From Cellulosimicrobium funkei (GTDB lineage: Bacteria > Actinomycetota > Actinomycetes > Actinomycetales > Cellulomonadaceae): a stretch of DNA of 64,000 nt. Made by a program: the position numbers and the translations under genes. Position 1 is the first letter of the stretch, and the number at the start of each line of letters is the position of its first letter. The stretch spans positions 175,891 through 239,890 of the forward strand of contig NZ_SOZH01000009.1 in assembly GCF_004519295.1 (NCBI RefSeq). Direction: 5' to 3'. The notes below the pieces were generated by a model that saw only the letters and a list, made by a program, of their open reading frames with translations, did no database searches and was not told the origin of the DNA. Shown here in pieces: positions 53,838 to 61,807 of this stretch.

Positions 53838-55231
53838 TGAGCACGACGACCCCCGCGCAGCCGCCCGCCGGCGCACCCGTCGGACGGGCCTTCTACGGGT
53901 ACGTCCACGCCTACGCCCAGCAGGTGCGCGCGCACCTCGTGGACCTGCGCCCCGACCAGGTCGAGGAGCTCGCCGACGGGCTCGAGGCCGACCTCGCCGA
54001 GGCGGTCGTCGACGCGCCCGGGGCGCTCCCGCGCCGAGCCCCCGCGCCGGCGTCCGACGGCGCTCCCGCCGGCACGGCCGGTACGGCTGGCACGGAGGCG
54101 CTCGACGACACGGGCCTCGACCTCGTCGCGTTCTTCGGTCCGCCCGCCGAGTACGCCGCCGAGCTGCGCACCGCGGCCGGCCTGCCTCCCGTCGCCCCGG
54201 GCGCCGCGCGGGGCCCGCGCCCCGGGCTGCGCCGTCGGCTGACCGGGCTCGGCGAGAGGCTCGCGGCGGACTGGCGCGCGGGGTGGCAGCCCGTCACCTC
54301 GTCGCCGCAGTGGGCCTCGACGGCCGAGTTCCTGCGCGCCCTCACGCCCGCGTGGTGGATCCTGCGCGGCTGGGTCGTGGCGACGCTCCTGCTCGCCCTG
54401 GTCGCGGGATACCAAGTGGCCGTGCTCCCGCCGGACCTGTCCGCGCGCGTCGTCGTGCTGATCGCGGTCGTCGTGAGCGTGCAGTGGGGCCGGGGTCGGT
54501 GGCTGCCCACCCGCGGGCTGCGGAAGGTCGGCCGTCCGCTGTCGGTCGCCGCGGCCGTCGCGGCCGTGCCCGCCGTCCTCGTCGCCGCCTCGGCGAGCGC
54601 GTCGAGCCCGTACGCGTGGGACCGCGGCTACGAGCAGGGCCGCAGCGACGCGAGCAGCGGCCTCGTGAGCAGCGTGTCGTTCGGGAGCGGGGACTCCCCG
54701 GGCACGGCGGGCGTGTGGGTCGACGGCGCGCAGGTGTCCAACCTCTTCGTCTACGACGCGGCGGGCGAGCCGCTCCGCGACGTCCAGGTCTTCGACGACC
54801 GCGGCCGCCAGGTCCGCACGGTCACCGAGGAGGGGGCCTCCGGGATGTGGGCGGTGCCGGACGTCGAGGGTATGTGGTACTTCCAGCCCGCCCTCGCGAC
54901 GGACGGGCGTGAGCGGTGGAACGTCTACCCGCTGCGCGCGGTCGCCGAGGAGGACGTCGAGTACCCCGAGGGCGACGGCCGCCCCGTCCCGGCGACGGGG
55001 ACGCGCACGCGCGACATGCCGTGGCCGTTCCTCCAGGCACCGACCGCGGTGCCGTCGAGCGTGGGGACGGGGGAGACGTCGTCGGGCACGGGCGGTACCA
55101 GCGACGCGCCGGCCGACGAGCCGGCCGAGGGCGACCCGGCGCCGTCGCGGGAGGCGCCCGCGACCCCGCCCGCGGGCGGGGTGGCGCCCGCACCGACCGG
55201 CCCGACGCCCGTCGTCGGCGCGATCGGCTGA
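53837..55231 (+). CDS. HAAS-domain (DUF1700-like) membrane protein
   Basis: 464 residues. The N-terminal segment YGYVHAYAQQVRAHLVDLRP with VEELADGLEADLAEAV and FFGPPAEYAAELRTAAGLPP is a HAAS/DUF1700-type helical domain. Three membrane helices follow at about 175-260 (LRGWVVATLLLALVAGYQVA; VVVLIAVVVSVQW; VAAAVAAVPAVLVAASASAS). The outside part has two beta-rich pieces (VSNLFVYDAAGEPLRDVQVF; YFQPALATDGRERWNVYPLR) and a Pro/Thr-rich C-terminus. HAAS proteins are paired with PadR repressors and are thought to signal envelope state. The ligand is unknown. Confidence 0.82.
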   Translation: MSTTTPAQPPAGAPVGRAFYGYVHAYAQQVRAHLVDLRPDQVEELADGLEADLAEAVVDAPGALPRRAPAPASDGAPAGTAGTAGTEALDDTGLDLVAFFGPPAEYAAELRTAAGLPPVAPGAARGPRPGLRRRLTGLGERLAADWRAGWQPVTSSPQWASTAEFLRALTPAWWILRGWVVATLLLALVAGYQVAVLPPDLSARVVVLIAVVVSVQWGRGRWLPTRGLRKVGRPLSVAAAVAAVPAVLVAASASASSPYAWDRGYEQGRSDASSGLVSSVSFGSGDSPGTAGVWVDGAQVSNLFVYDAAGEPLRDVQVFDDRGRQVRTVTEEGASGMWAVPDVEGMWYFQPALATDGRERWNVYPLRAVAEEDVEYPEGDGRPVPATGTRTRDMPWPFLQAPTAVPSSVGTGETSSGTGGTSDAPADEPAEGDPAPSREAPATPPAGGVAPAPTGPTPVVGAIG

Positions 55232-55236
55232 GCGGC

Positions 55237-55287
55237 GGGGCCGGGGTGGTGCGCCGTCGGCGGACGGCGGCGCCCCACCCCGGCCCC
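55237..55287. terminator. compound hairpin after PadR-HAAS operon
   Basis: Outer arms 55237-55249 and 55275-55287 pair over 13 bp, and an inner GCGCCGTC/GACGGCG stem sits between them. Confidence 0.75.
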
Positions 55288-55407
55288 GGGCCCTGCGGAA
55301 TGTCGCCTGTGCCCGCGTGTGCCCGCCTCTGCCCCCGTCCGTCCGCGCGGCGTGGGGCGCGTCACGCCCGTCAGGCGGACGCTCCGGCTCGCCTGTGCCG
55401 CAACCGG

Positions 55408-55413
55408 TAATAC
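55408..55413 (+). promoter_or_regulatory. -10 of ndh
   Basis: TAATAC at 55408-55413 is the clearest -10 in this part of the window. It lies 9 bp before the ATG at 55423, so the leader is a few bases at most. Confidence 0.5.
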
Positions 55414-55422
55414 TCTGGAACC

Positions 55423-56913
55423 ATGCCTCAGAATGACCTGACCTCGGTCAGCCGTGCCCAGACCGCTTCGCCGCGGCCCCGCAAGGTGCCCCGCGTCGTC
55501 GTCCTCGGCGGCGGCTCCGTGGGTCTGTACGCCGCCCGCCGGCTGCGCAAGAAGCTCGGTCGCCGCGAGGCGGCGATCGTCGTCGTCGACCCGCGCCCGT
55601 ACATGACGTACGCGCCGTTCCTCCCCGAGGCGGCCGCGGGCTCGATCGACGGCCGCGACGTCGTCGCGCCGCACCGCCGTGCGCTCAAGGGCGTCGACGT
55701 GCTCCAGGGCAAGGTCGTCTCGATCGACCACACGGACCGCCGTGTGACGATCCACCCGGAGGAGGGCGACGACTACTCGGTCACGTACGACCACCTGATC
55801 GTCGGCCTCGGCTCGGTGTCGCGCACGCTGCCCATCCCGGGCCTGGCGGAGAACGCGATCGGCTTCAAGAACGTGGAGGAGGCCATCGCGGTCCGCAACC
55901 ACGTGCTCAACCGCATGGACGTCGCGTCGTCCACGTGGGACGAGAAGCTGCGTCGCCGCATGCTCACGTTCACGTTCGTCGGCGGCGGGTTCGCGGGCAT
56001 CGAGGCGCTGGCCGAGATCGAGGACATGGCCCGCTACGCGACGCGCAACTACGCGACGATCGAGGAGAAGGACCTCCGCTTCGTCATGATCGAGGGCGCG
56101 GGCCGCATCCTGCCCGAGCTCAGCGAGCCCATGGCGCAGTACGCGCTCGACGAGCTGAAGAAGCGCGGCATCGAGTTCCACCTCAGCACGTTCCTGTCGT
56201 CGTGCGTGGACGGCCACGTCGTCACGTCGACCGGGGTCGAGTTCGACTCCGACACGATCGTGTGGACCGCGGGCGTCAAGGCGAACCCGGTCCTCAAGGA
56301 GTCGTCCGACCTCCCGGTGGACAAGCTGGGCCGCATCACCGTGCTGCCGACGCTCCAGGTCGCGGACGCCGACGGCAACGTCGTGCCGAACGCGTGGGCC
56401 GCGGGCGACTGCGCCGCCGTCCCGGACGTGCTGAACCCGGGCAAGTTCTGCCCGCCGAACGCGCAGCACGCCATCCGTGAGGCCACGCGCCTCGCCGACA
56501 ACCTCGCGCTCGAGCTGCACAGCGAGCCGCCGGTCGAGTACCGCCACAAGAGCGTCGGTACGGTCGCGTCGCTCGGCCTGTACAAGGGCGTCGCGGAGCT
56601 GTTCGGCGTGTTCAAGCTCCGCGGGACGCTCGCGTGGCTCATGCACCGCAGCTACCACGTCATGGCGATGCCGACGGGGAACCGCAAGATCCGCATCTTC
56701 ATCGGCTGGATCGGCCAGTTCCTCATGGGTCGCGAGCTCGTGTCGCTCGGCTCGCTGCACGACCCGCGCGCGGAGTTCCGCGCCGCGTCCGTCCCGCCCA
56801 AGAAGGACGGCGACCCGGTCAAGCAGACCGCGCAGGGCTCGGCGGCCGCGGCGGAGTCCGGTGCGGGCACCGTCGACGCCGACGACCGGACGCCGGCGGC
56901 GAAGGCCTCCTGA
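55423..56913 (+). CDS. ndh: type II NADH:quinone oxidoreductase
   Basis: 496 residues. NDH-2 oxidises NADH and reduces menaquinone without proton pumping at the inner face of the membrane. FAD-binding VPRVVVLGGGSVGLYAARRL (GxGxxG) near 23-42, PRPYMTYAPFLPEAAAGSID, NADH-binding LTFTFVGGGFAGIEALAEIE near 185, and the second FAD site NVVPNAWAAGDCAAVPD near 322. The C-terminal amphipathic region (FGVFKLRGTLAWLMHRSYHV) anchors the protein to the membrane. The last 30 residues are a low-complexity tail. Terminator at 56952. Confidence 0.96.
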   Translation: MPQNDLTSVSRAQTASPRPRKVPRVVVLGGGSVGLYAARRLRKKLGRREAAIVVVDPRPYMTYAPFLPEAAAGSIDGRDVVAPHRRALKGVDVLQGKVVSIDHTDRRVTIHPEEGDDYSVTYDHLIVGLGSVSRTLPIPGLAENAIGFKNVEEAIAVRNHVLNRMDVASSTWDEKLRRRMLTFTFVGGGFAGIEALAEIEDMARYATRNYATIEEKDLRFVMIEGAGRILPELSEPMAQYALDELKKRGIEFHLSTFLSSCVDGHVVTSTGVEFDSDTIVWTAGVKANPVLKESSDLPVDKLGRITVLPTLQVADADGNVVPNAWAAGDCAAVPDVLNPGKFCPPNAQHAIREATRLADNLALELHSEPPVEYRHKSVGTVASLGLYKGVAELFGVFKLRGTLAWLMHRSYHVMAMPTGNRKIRIFIGWIGQFLMGRELVSLGSLHDPRAEFRAASVPPKKDGDPVKQTAQGSAAAAESGAGTVDADDRTPAAKAS

Positions 56914-56951
56914 GGCCGCGGCCGGGCCCCCGGCCCGGCCGTCGTGCCCGA

Positions 56952-56991
56952 CGACGAGGGGCGAGCCGCGCGTGCGGCTCGCCCCTCGTCG
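56952..56991. terminator. 18-bp hairpin after ndh
   Basis: Perfect arms 56952-56969 and 56974-56991 around GCGT, 39 bp after the stop. Confidence 0.85.
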
Positions 56992-57065
56992 CGTCCGGGT
57001 CCGAGCGGGCGGCCGTCGTGGCGACGGGCCCGGGGAGCCCCGCGCGCGCGGTAGATTCGGCCCGC

Positions 57066-57142
57066 GCCCCCATGGCCCAACTGGCAGAGGCGGCCGGCTT
57101 AAACCCGGCGTGTTCCGGGTTCGAGTCCCGGTGGGGGCACCA
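57066..57142 (+). tRNA. tRNA-Leu-type anticodon (TAA) with class I shape
   Basis: 77 nt including encoded CCA. Acceptor GCCCCCA/TGGGGGC pairs perfectly. The anticodon stem GCCGG/CCGGC holds the loop CTTAAAC, so the anticodon is TAA (UUA/UUG codons). The T-arm is CCGGG-TTCGAGT-CCCGG, discriminator A. The variable loop GTGTT has only 5 nt, whereas bacterial leucine tRNAs usually have a long class II arm. It lies after ndh and converges with a VOC gene. Confidence 0.88.
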
Positions 57143-57184
57143 TGCCGACGGGCGGTCGGCTCCGCGGCGCCAGGGCTCCCCGGG

Positions 57185-57580
57185 CTACGACAGCCCCGTC
57201 GGGCCCTCCGGCTCGGCCGGGGGAGCGGCCTCCTGGCCGAGGATCACGACGGTGCCGTCCGGGTCCTGCACGCGCGCGACGCGCTCGCCCCACGGCTGGT
57301 CCGCGGGCGGCTCCAGGACGGGCACGCCCGCGGCCGCGAGGTGCTCGACGGCGCGGTCGCAGTCGTCGACGTCCACCCACAGCACGACGCGGGTGTCCGC
57401 CGGAGGCGGGTCGCCCTGCCCGAGCCCGAGCGGTGACCCGCCCACGCGCACGCTCACGTAGACGGGCGGGCCGTCGTCGGGGAACGCGTACTCGACCGTC
57501 CCGCGCAGCAGGTCGCGGTAGAAGCCGAGGGACCGGTCGAGGTCGGCCACGGTGAGGACGGGGAAGAGGCTGCGGAACAC
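57185..57580 (-). CDS. VOC family protein, small
   Basis: 131 residues. Beta-alpha-beta-beta-beta vicinal-oxygen-chelate repeat: LFPVLTVADLDRSLGFYRDL, VEYAFPDDGPPVYVSVRVGG, VVLWVDVDDCDRAVEHLAAA, and the closing ERVARVQDPDGTVVILGQ with the conserved DPDG turn. Such proteins are glyoxalases, fosfomycin or bleomycin resistance proteins, or dioxygenases. The set of metal-binding His/Glu residues is incomplete, so a binding role is more likely than catalysis. It follows the larger VOC gene on the same strand, 84 bp away. Confidence 0.85.
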   Translation of the reverse strand: MFRSLFPVLTVADLDRSLGFYRDLLRGTVEYAFPDDGPPVYVSVRVGGSPLGLGQGDPPPADTRVVLWVDVDDCDRAVEHLAAAGVPVLEPPADQPWGERVARVQDPDGTVVILGQEAAPPAEPEGPTGLS

Positions 57581-57664
57581 GGTCGCTCCTCGGTGCGCTC
57601 GGCGGGTCCTCCCATCGTGCGCCTCGTGCCCCGGGCGCGCGCTCCGTGCCCGGGCCGCCGCGCC

Positions 57665-58591
57665 TCAGCGCGCGAGCAGCTCCTCGGTCGTGGTGCCGGG
57701 GACGGACAGCGTCACGCGCGTGCCCCACGGGTCGTGCACGACGACGGAGCGGCCGTCGTCCGCGTGCTCCAGCCCGCGGGCCCGGAGGCGCGCGACGAGC
57801 GCGTCGAGGTCCTCGCGGCCCGGCACCGTGACGGCGACGTCGCCCAGCCCGAGGCTCGCGGCGCGGGGCCCGGCGCCCGCGCTGTTCCACACGTTCATCG
57901 CGACGTGGTGGTGGTACCCGCCCGCGGACGCGAAGAGCGCCCCGCTGTACCCGGTGAGCGTCGCCTCGAAGCCGACGGCGTCGACGTAGAAGGCGTGGGC
58001 GGTCGCGACGTCGCCCACCTGCAGGTGCACGTGGCCGACGCGGCCCGCGAGCGAGGGGCCGGCGTCGAACGTCTCCTGGTCGAGGTGCGTGCGCAGGTAG
58101 GCGTTCGGGTCGAGGAACGTCGTCGTCATGAGGATCTGGCCGTGCTCGCGCACCCACGTCTCGCGGGGGCGGTCGGTGTAGAGCTCGACGCCGTTGCCCT
58201 CGGGGTCGGTGAAGTAGAACGCCTCGCTGACGAGGTGGTCGCTCGACCCGACGAAGGTGCCGCGGCGGTCCTGCGCGGCGCGGTAGACGGTCGCGGCGAG
58301 GCTCGGGCCGTCGTCGAACAGGAAGGCCGTGTGGAACAGGCCGGCCTGGCGCGGGTCGACGGGCGGCAGCCCGGGCGTGTGCACGAGGCGCAGCATGGGT
58401 GTGCGGCCGCGGCCCAGCACACGGTGCACCTCGGCGCCGCGCGACCGCTCCTCGAGCGGGGCGAGGGCGAACGCGCCCGTGTAGTACGAGGTCATGAGCT
58501 CGAGGTCGCCCACGCGCAGCGTGACGGCGTCCATGCTCGTGGACGGGGACAGGAGGCGGTCGGTCGGCGCGCCCGGCGTGCTCGTGGTCAT
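57665..58591 (-). CDS. VOC family ring-cleaving dioxygenase-like protein, CatE-like
   Basis: 308 residues, two VOC modules. N-terminal: AVTLRVGDLELMTSYYTGAF, GLFHTAFLFDDGPSLAATVY, EAFYFTDPEGNGVELYTDRP. C-terminal: RVGHVHLQVGDVATAHAFYV, YHHHVAMNVWNSAG, VVVHDPWGTRVTLSV. Candidate iron ligands of an extradiol dioxygenase are the His of GHVH, the His of YHHHVAMN, and a Glu or Asp near the end; the last is unclear. Relatives (B. subtilis CatE) cleave catechols and relieve quinone stress. The promoter contains an operator matching that of the MarR at 1173, overlapping the -10 box, so induction by catechol or quinone is plausible. Confidence 0.87.
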   Translation of the reverse strand: MTTSTPGAPTDRLLSPSTSMDAVTLRVGDLELMTSYYTGAFALAPLEERSRGAEVHRVLGRGRTPMLRLVHTPGLPPVDPRQAGLFHTAFLFDDGPSLAATVYRAAQDRRGTFVGSSDHLVSEAFYFTDPEGNGVELYTDRPRETWVREHGQILMTTTFLDPNAYLRTHLDQETFDAGPSLAGRVGHVHLQVGDVATAHAFYVDAVGFEATLTGYSGALFASAGGYHHHVAMNVWNSAGAGPRAASLGLGDVAVTVPGREDLDALVARLRARGLEHADDGRSVVVHDPWGTRVTLSVPGTTTEELLAR

Positions 58592-58603
58592 GTCTGCTCC
58601 AAC

Positions 58604-58623
58604 TTGTTGTCGCTACAACTATA
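58604..58623 (-). promoter_or_regulatory. MarR-type operator over -10 of dioxygenase gene
   Basis: GTTGT-CGCT-ACAAC (58606-58619) reads TAGTTGTAGCGACAAC on the minus strand. TATAGT (58618-58623) is the -10. The site matches the operator at 1720-1739 (AGTTGTAGCAACAACT) in 15 of its 16 positions apart from the end base. Confidence 0.6.
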
Positions 58624-58682
58624 TTCCCACACCGTGGCGAGGGCTCCCGCACCGGCGCCGTCCTTGCTAGGGTCGGCGCGAA

Positions 58683-58794
58683 CCACGCGGGGCGTCCCGC
58701 CCGGGCCACGGCCCGGGCCGAGGGACTGAGACGAGCGGTACGGCCGCCCGGACCCGTCGAACCTGATCTCGCTAGCACGAGCGGAGGAACGTGG
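58683..58794 (+). ncRNA. TPP riboswitch (THI element)
   Basis: Closing stem P1 CCACG (58683-58687) with CGTGG (58790-58794). Conserved segments: GGGACTGAGA near 58722 and GACCCGTCGAACCTGATC near 58751, then GCTAGCACGAGCGGAGGAAC. The ribosome binding site GGAGGAA (58783-58789) is inside the 3' part of the aptamer, so thiamine pyrophosphate binding should hide it and stop tenA translation. A -10-like TAGGGT lies at 58668-58673. Confidence 0.95.
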
Positions 58795-58796
58795 GC

Positions 58797-59549
58797 ATGA
58801 CGACGCCTGCTGCCATCACCCTGAACCCTGTCCTCGCGGACGACCCGACCGCGCTCGTCCGGCAGGAGGAGACCGGCTTCACCGCCGACCTCGCCCGCCA
58901 GTACGCGGACCTCTTCGAGACGTTCTACGACCACCCCTTCCTGGCCGGGCTGCGCGACGGCTCGGTCGAGCCCGCCGCGGTGCGCCACTACGTGGGCCAG
59001 GACCACCAGTACCTCACGGCCTACCTGCGCTGCTACGGCCTCGGCATGGCCCTCGCGCCCGACCGGTCGTGGGCGGCCTACTTCCACGACAAGGCCGGCT
59101 TCCTCCTCGACGACGAGTCGCACGCGCACCACGCGATGTGCGACTTCCTCGGCGTGACGTACGAGGAGGCGCAGACGCAGCGCCTCGCGCCGAGCGCGCA
59201 GGCCTACGTGGACCACATGACGGCGGCCGGCCGCGACTCGCTCGGCGTGCTGCTCGCCGCGCTGCTGCCGTGCCCGTGGACCTACATCTGGTCCGCGCGA
59301 CGCTTCTGGCTCGGCGAGCGCGAGACGACGCCCGGCGCCCTCGCCGACGACCACCCGCTCGCGGGCTGGTGGCAGTTCTACGCGGCCGAGCGCACCGAGG
59401 ACGTCCTCACGGACCTGCGCGCACGCCTCGACGCGCTCGCCGCGGACGCGGGCGAGGCGGAGCGCGCGCGCATGGAGCGCGCGTTCGAGCTGAGCTGCCG
59501 CCACGAGATCCGCTTCTGGCAGATGGCCTGGTCGCTCGAGGGTTGGTGA
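58797..59549 (+). CDS. tenA: TenA family thiaminase II/aminopyrimidine aminohydrolase
   Basis: 250 residues from ATG 58797 (GTG 58791 lies within the riboswitch stem). Catalytic set: Asp in VRHYVGQDHQYLTAYL near residue 65, Cys in LLPCPWTYIW near 160, and Glu/Trp in CRHEIRFWQMAWSLEGW at the end. It hydrolyses the base-degraded thiamine aminopyrimidine to HMP for salvage. Control is by the preceding TPP riboswitch; no other thiamine genes follow, which suggests a salvage-only unit here. It is divergent from the VOC dioxygenase. Confidence 0.95.
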   Translation: MTTPAAITLNPVLADDPTALVRQEETGFTADLARQYADLFETFYDHPFLAGLRDGSVEPAAVRHYVGQDHQYLTAYLRCYGLGMALAPDRSWAAYFHDKAGFLLDDESHAHHAMCDFLGVTYEEAQTQRLAPSAQAYVDHMTAAGRDSLGVLLAALLPCPWTYIWSARRFWLGERETTPGALADDHPLAGWWQFYAAERTEDVLTDLRARLDALAADAGEAERARMERAFELSCRHEIRFWQMAWSLEGW

Positions 59550-59618
59550 CCCGTCCGGCCGGGCCCGCGGCCGACCGTCGCGCCGTGCGCCCGGCCTTAC
59601 GCCAGCAGCAGATGACCG

Positions 59619-59640
59619 CCCGGGTGCCTCGGCACCCGGG
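59619..59640. terminator. 10-bp hairpin after tenA, overlapping regulator promoter
   Basis: CCCGGGTGCC and GGCACCCGGG pair perfectly around TC. It lies 70 bp after tenA and 11 bp before TAGCGT, the probable -10 of the ClgR-like gene, so it may be a terminator, an operator or both. Confidence 0.55.
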
Positions 59641-59663
59641 TGGGCCGCGGGTAGCGTGATCGC

Positions 59664-60146
59664 ATGGACGCGACGAGCGCGGTGCCGGACGGGGTGCGCG
59701 ATGCGGTGCCGGACGTGGTGACGCCGCGCCCCCGCTCCCGGACGGGCGGGAGGGCGGAACCCCTCCTGCGCCACGTCATCGGGGGGATCCTGCGGCGGGC
59801 GCGGCTCGCGCAGGGGCGCACGCTCGTCGACGTCGCGGCCGCCGCGCGCGTCTCCACCGCCTACCTGTCCGAGGTGGAGCGCGGGCGCAAGGAGGCGTCG
59901 TCCGAGGTCCTCGCCGCCGTCTGCGGCGCCCTCGGCCTGCGGCTCGTCGACCTCGTCGCCCGCACGGGTGAGGAGCTGCGGCCGCTCGCACCTGTCCGCG
60001 TGCTGTCCTCCGCGCGGGAGCGGGGTGCCCTCTCCGCGCCGCGGCACGTCGCGCCGGTGGGCGAACCCGTGCGAGACCTCCCCGTCGCCGAGACGCTCCG
60101 CCGTCCGACCGCGCGCGCCGGCGACGTCCTGCTCCTCGCGGCCTGA
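59664..60146 (+). CDS. ClgR-like XRE transcriptional regulator of Clp protease genes
   Basis: 160 residues. HTH at about 38-95: [60 protein letters not shown]. The [25 protein letters not shown] stretch is the hallmark of ClgR of Streptomyces and Corynebacterium, which activates clpP1P2 and is itself degraded by Clp. The final residues are DVLLLAA, an ssrA-like Leu-Ala-Ala end expected for such proteolytic control. The clpP operon starts 2.3 kb away. TAGCGT (59652-59657) suggests a leaderless mRNA. Confidence 0.88.
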   Translation: MDATSAVPDGVRDAVPDVVTPRPRSRTGGRAEPLLRHVIGGILRRARLAQGRTLVDVAAAARVSTAYLSEVERGRKEASSEVLAAVCGALGLRLVDLVARTGEELRPLAPVRVLSSARERGALSAPRHVAPVGEPVRDLPVAETLRRPTARAGDVLLLAA

Positions 60147-60219
60147 GCGGCGGTCCCCACCGCACCGCACCGCGTGTCGTGCGGAGGCCGGGCACCGTGC
60201 GCGCCGATACCGTCGGTCC

Positions 60220-61158
60220 ATGACGGAGCCGCAGACCGCGCACGGCACGGCAGCCCAGGACGTCCCGGCCCTCCAGGACCTCGTCGACGACGCCGCGTTC
60301 CTCTCCCACGAGCACCAGCTCCACCTGTCGGACCTCCACGGCGACGACGCCTGGGCCGCCGACATGACCACGGGCGTCTTCACCTTCACCGCGCCCGACG
60401 GCGTGACCGCGACGTGCCGCCTCCAGTTCCTCGGTACGGCCGCGCCCGGTCCGGGCACGTGGATGTGGGCGTGGCAGAACGTCAACGGCTTCCCCGACGG
60501 CGTGCTCACCGCCGCCGAGAGCGCCCGGCGGACCGGGCTGCGCGAGGCCGCCGAGCCGGAGCTTCCCCTCGCCGACGACCTCGCCCACCGGCTCGCGCTC
60601 GCGGCCAAGGCCGTGACCGGGTCGTTCACCCACTACAGCGCGCCCGTCGGCGGCGGCACGCGCGCGTGGTTCCTCCTGGACGACGCCGACCTCGCCCTGC
60701 CCGCACCGAGCGTGCCGCGCGTCGTGCGCACGCTGAGCGAGGGGCTGCTGTCCGTCACGGTCGTCGACCACCGGCGCGCCGTCGCGTCCTACGCGAGCGC
60801 GCGCGGCCTGCCGGCCGTCGAGGACGGGACCGGCGCCGTCGTGCTCGACGTGCCCGACGGCACCGTGACCGTGCGGTTCGACGAGCGCGGCCGGATCGCG
60901 GGCATCTCCGCGTCGTCCCGACGCGCCGCCGAGCCCGAGGCCGCGGCGTCGGAGCCCACGGCGTCGGAGCCGCCCACGGCAGACCCTGCCGCCTCGGAGC
61001 CGACGGCGCCCGCGCTCACCGTCTCGGAGCCACCGGCGGACGAGCCGGCCGCGCCCGAGCCTGCGTCCGCGGCGCCGGAATCGGCCGTGCCCGAGCCGTC
61101 GCCCGCGGAGACGACCCCCGAGCCGCGCCGCCGGTCGTGGTTCCGACGACGCGGTTGA
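60220..61158 (+). CDS. DUF6882-like protein with low-complexity tail
   Basis: 312 residues from ATG 60220; TACCGT (60208-60213) suggests a leaderless transcript. The N-terminal 150 residues match a DUF6882-type pattern: LQDLVDDAAFLSHEHQLHLS, TGVFTFTAPDGVTATCRLQF, TWMWAWQNVNGFPDGVLTAA and LALAAKAVTGSFTHYSAPVG, then FLLDDADLALPAPS. From 245 on it is Glu/Pro/Ser/Ala repeats ending in the basic RRRSWFRRRG. No membrane helix. Function unknown. It converges with clpP2 (43-bp gap). Confidence 0.75.
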   Translation: MTEPQTAHGTAAQDVPALQDLVDDAAFLSHEHQLHLSDLHGDDAWAADMTTGVFTFTAPDGVTATCRLQFLGTAAPGPGTWMWAWQNVNGFPDGVLTAAESARRTGLREAAEPELPLADDLAHRLALAAKAVTGSFTHYSAPVGGGTRAWFLLDDADLALPAPSVPRVVRTLSEGLLSVTVVDHRRAVASYASARGLPAVEDGTGAVVLDVPDGTVTVRFDERGRIAGISASSRRAAEPEAAASEPTASEPPTADPAASEPTAPALTVSEPPADEPAAPEPASAAPESAVPEPSPAETTPEPRRRSWFRRRG

Positions 61159-61201
61159 CGACGCGGCTGACGTGGCACGGGGTCGCCCCCGCGGTCGGGC
61201 G

Positions 61202-61807
61202 TCACGCCGCCGCGGCGAGCTTGCGCGAGGTGACGACGGCGTCCGCGACGCGGTACTCCACGGCCTGGCGCGCGGTGAGCACGAGGTCGCGGTCGGTGTC
61301 GGCGCGCAGGCGCTCGACGGTCTGGCCCGTGTGCCGCGCCAGCACCTCCTCCGTCTCGGACCGGATCCGGAGGATCTCCTCGGCCTGGATCGACAGGTCC
61401 GAGATCGTGCCCTCCCCGCCGCCCGACGGCTGGTGCAGCAGGACGCGCGAGTGCTCCAGCACGAACCGCTTGCCGGGCGTGCCCGCCGCGAGCAGGACGG
61501 CCGCGGCCGAGGCCGCCTGGCCCATGCAGATGGTCGAGACGTCGCAGCGGACGAACTGCATCGTGTCGTAGATCGCCATGAGCGCGGTCGCGGAGCCGCC
61601 CGGTGAGTTGATGTACAGCCCGATCTCCTGGTCCGGGGCGTCCGACTCCAGGTGCAGGAGCTGCGCCATGACGACGTTCGCGACGCCGTCGTCGATCTCG
61701 GTGCCGAGGAACACGATGCGCTCGGACAGCAGGCGGGAGAAGACGTCGAACGCGCGCTCGCCCAGCGGCGTGCGCTCGACCACGGTCGGGATCGTGTAGC
61801 TCGCCAT
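61202..61807 (-). CDS. clpP2: ATP-dependent Clp protease proteolytic subunit, second gene of pair
   Basis: 201 residues. Catalytic triad present: Ser of [16 protein letters not shown] near 98, His of [11 protein letters not shown] near 123, Asp of [16 protein letters not shown] near 172. The N-terminus [20 protein letters not shown] is the processed handle region of ClpP. Start overlaps the clpP1 stop (TGATG), so the subunits are made in ratio. In actinobacteria ClpP1 and ClpP2 form a mixed tetradecamer with ClpX or ClpC1. The C-terminus is RKLAAAA. Confidence 0.97.
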   Translation of the reverse strand: MASYTIPTVVERTPLGERAFDVFSRLLSERIVFLGTEIDDGVANVVMAQLLHLESDAPDQEIGLYINSPGGSATALMAIYDTMQFVRCDVSTICMGQAASAAAVLLAAGTPGKRFVLEHSRVLLHQPSGGGEGTISDLSIQAEEILRIRSETEEVLARHTGQTVERLRADTDRDLVLTARQAVEYRVADAVVTSRKLAAAA

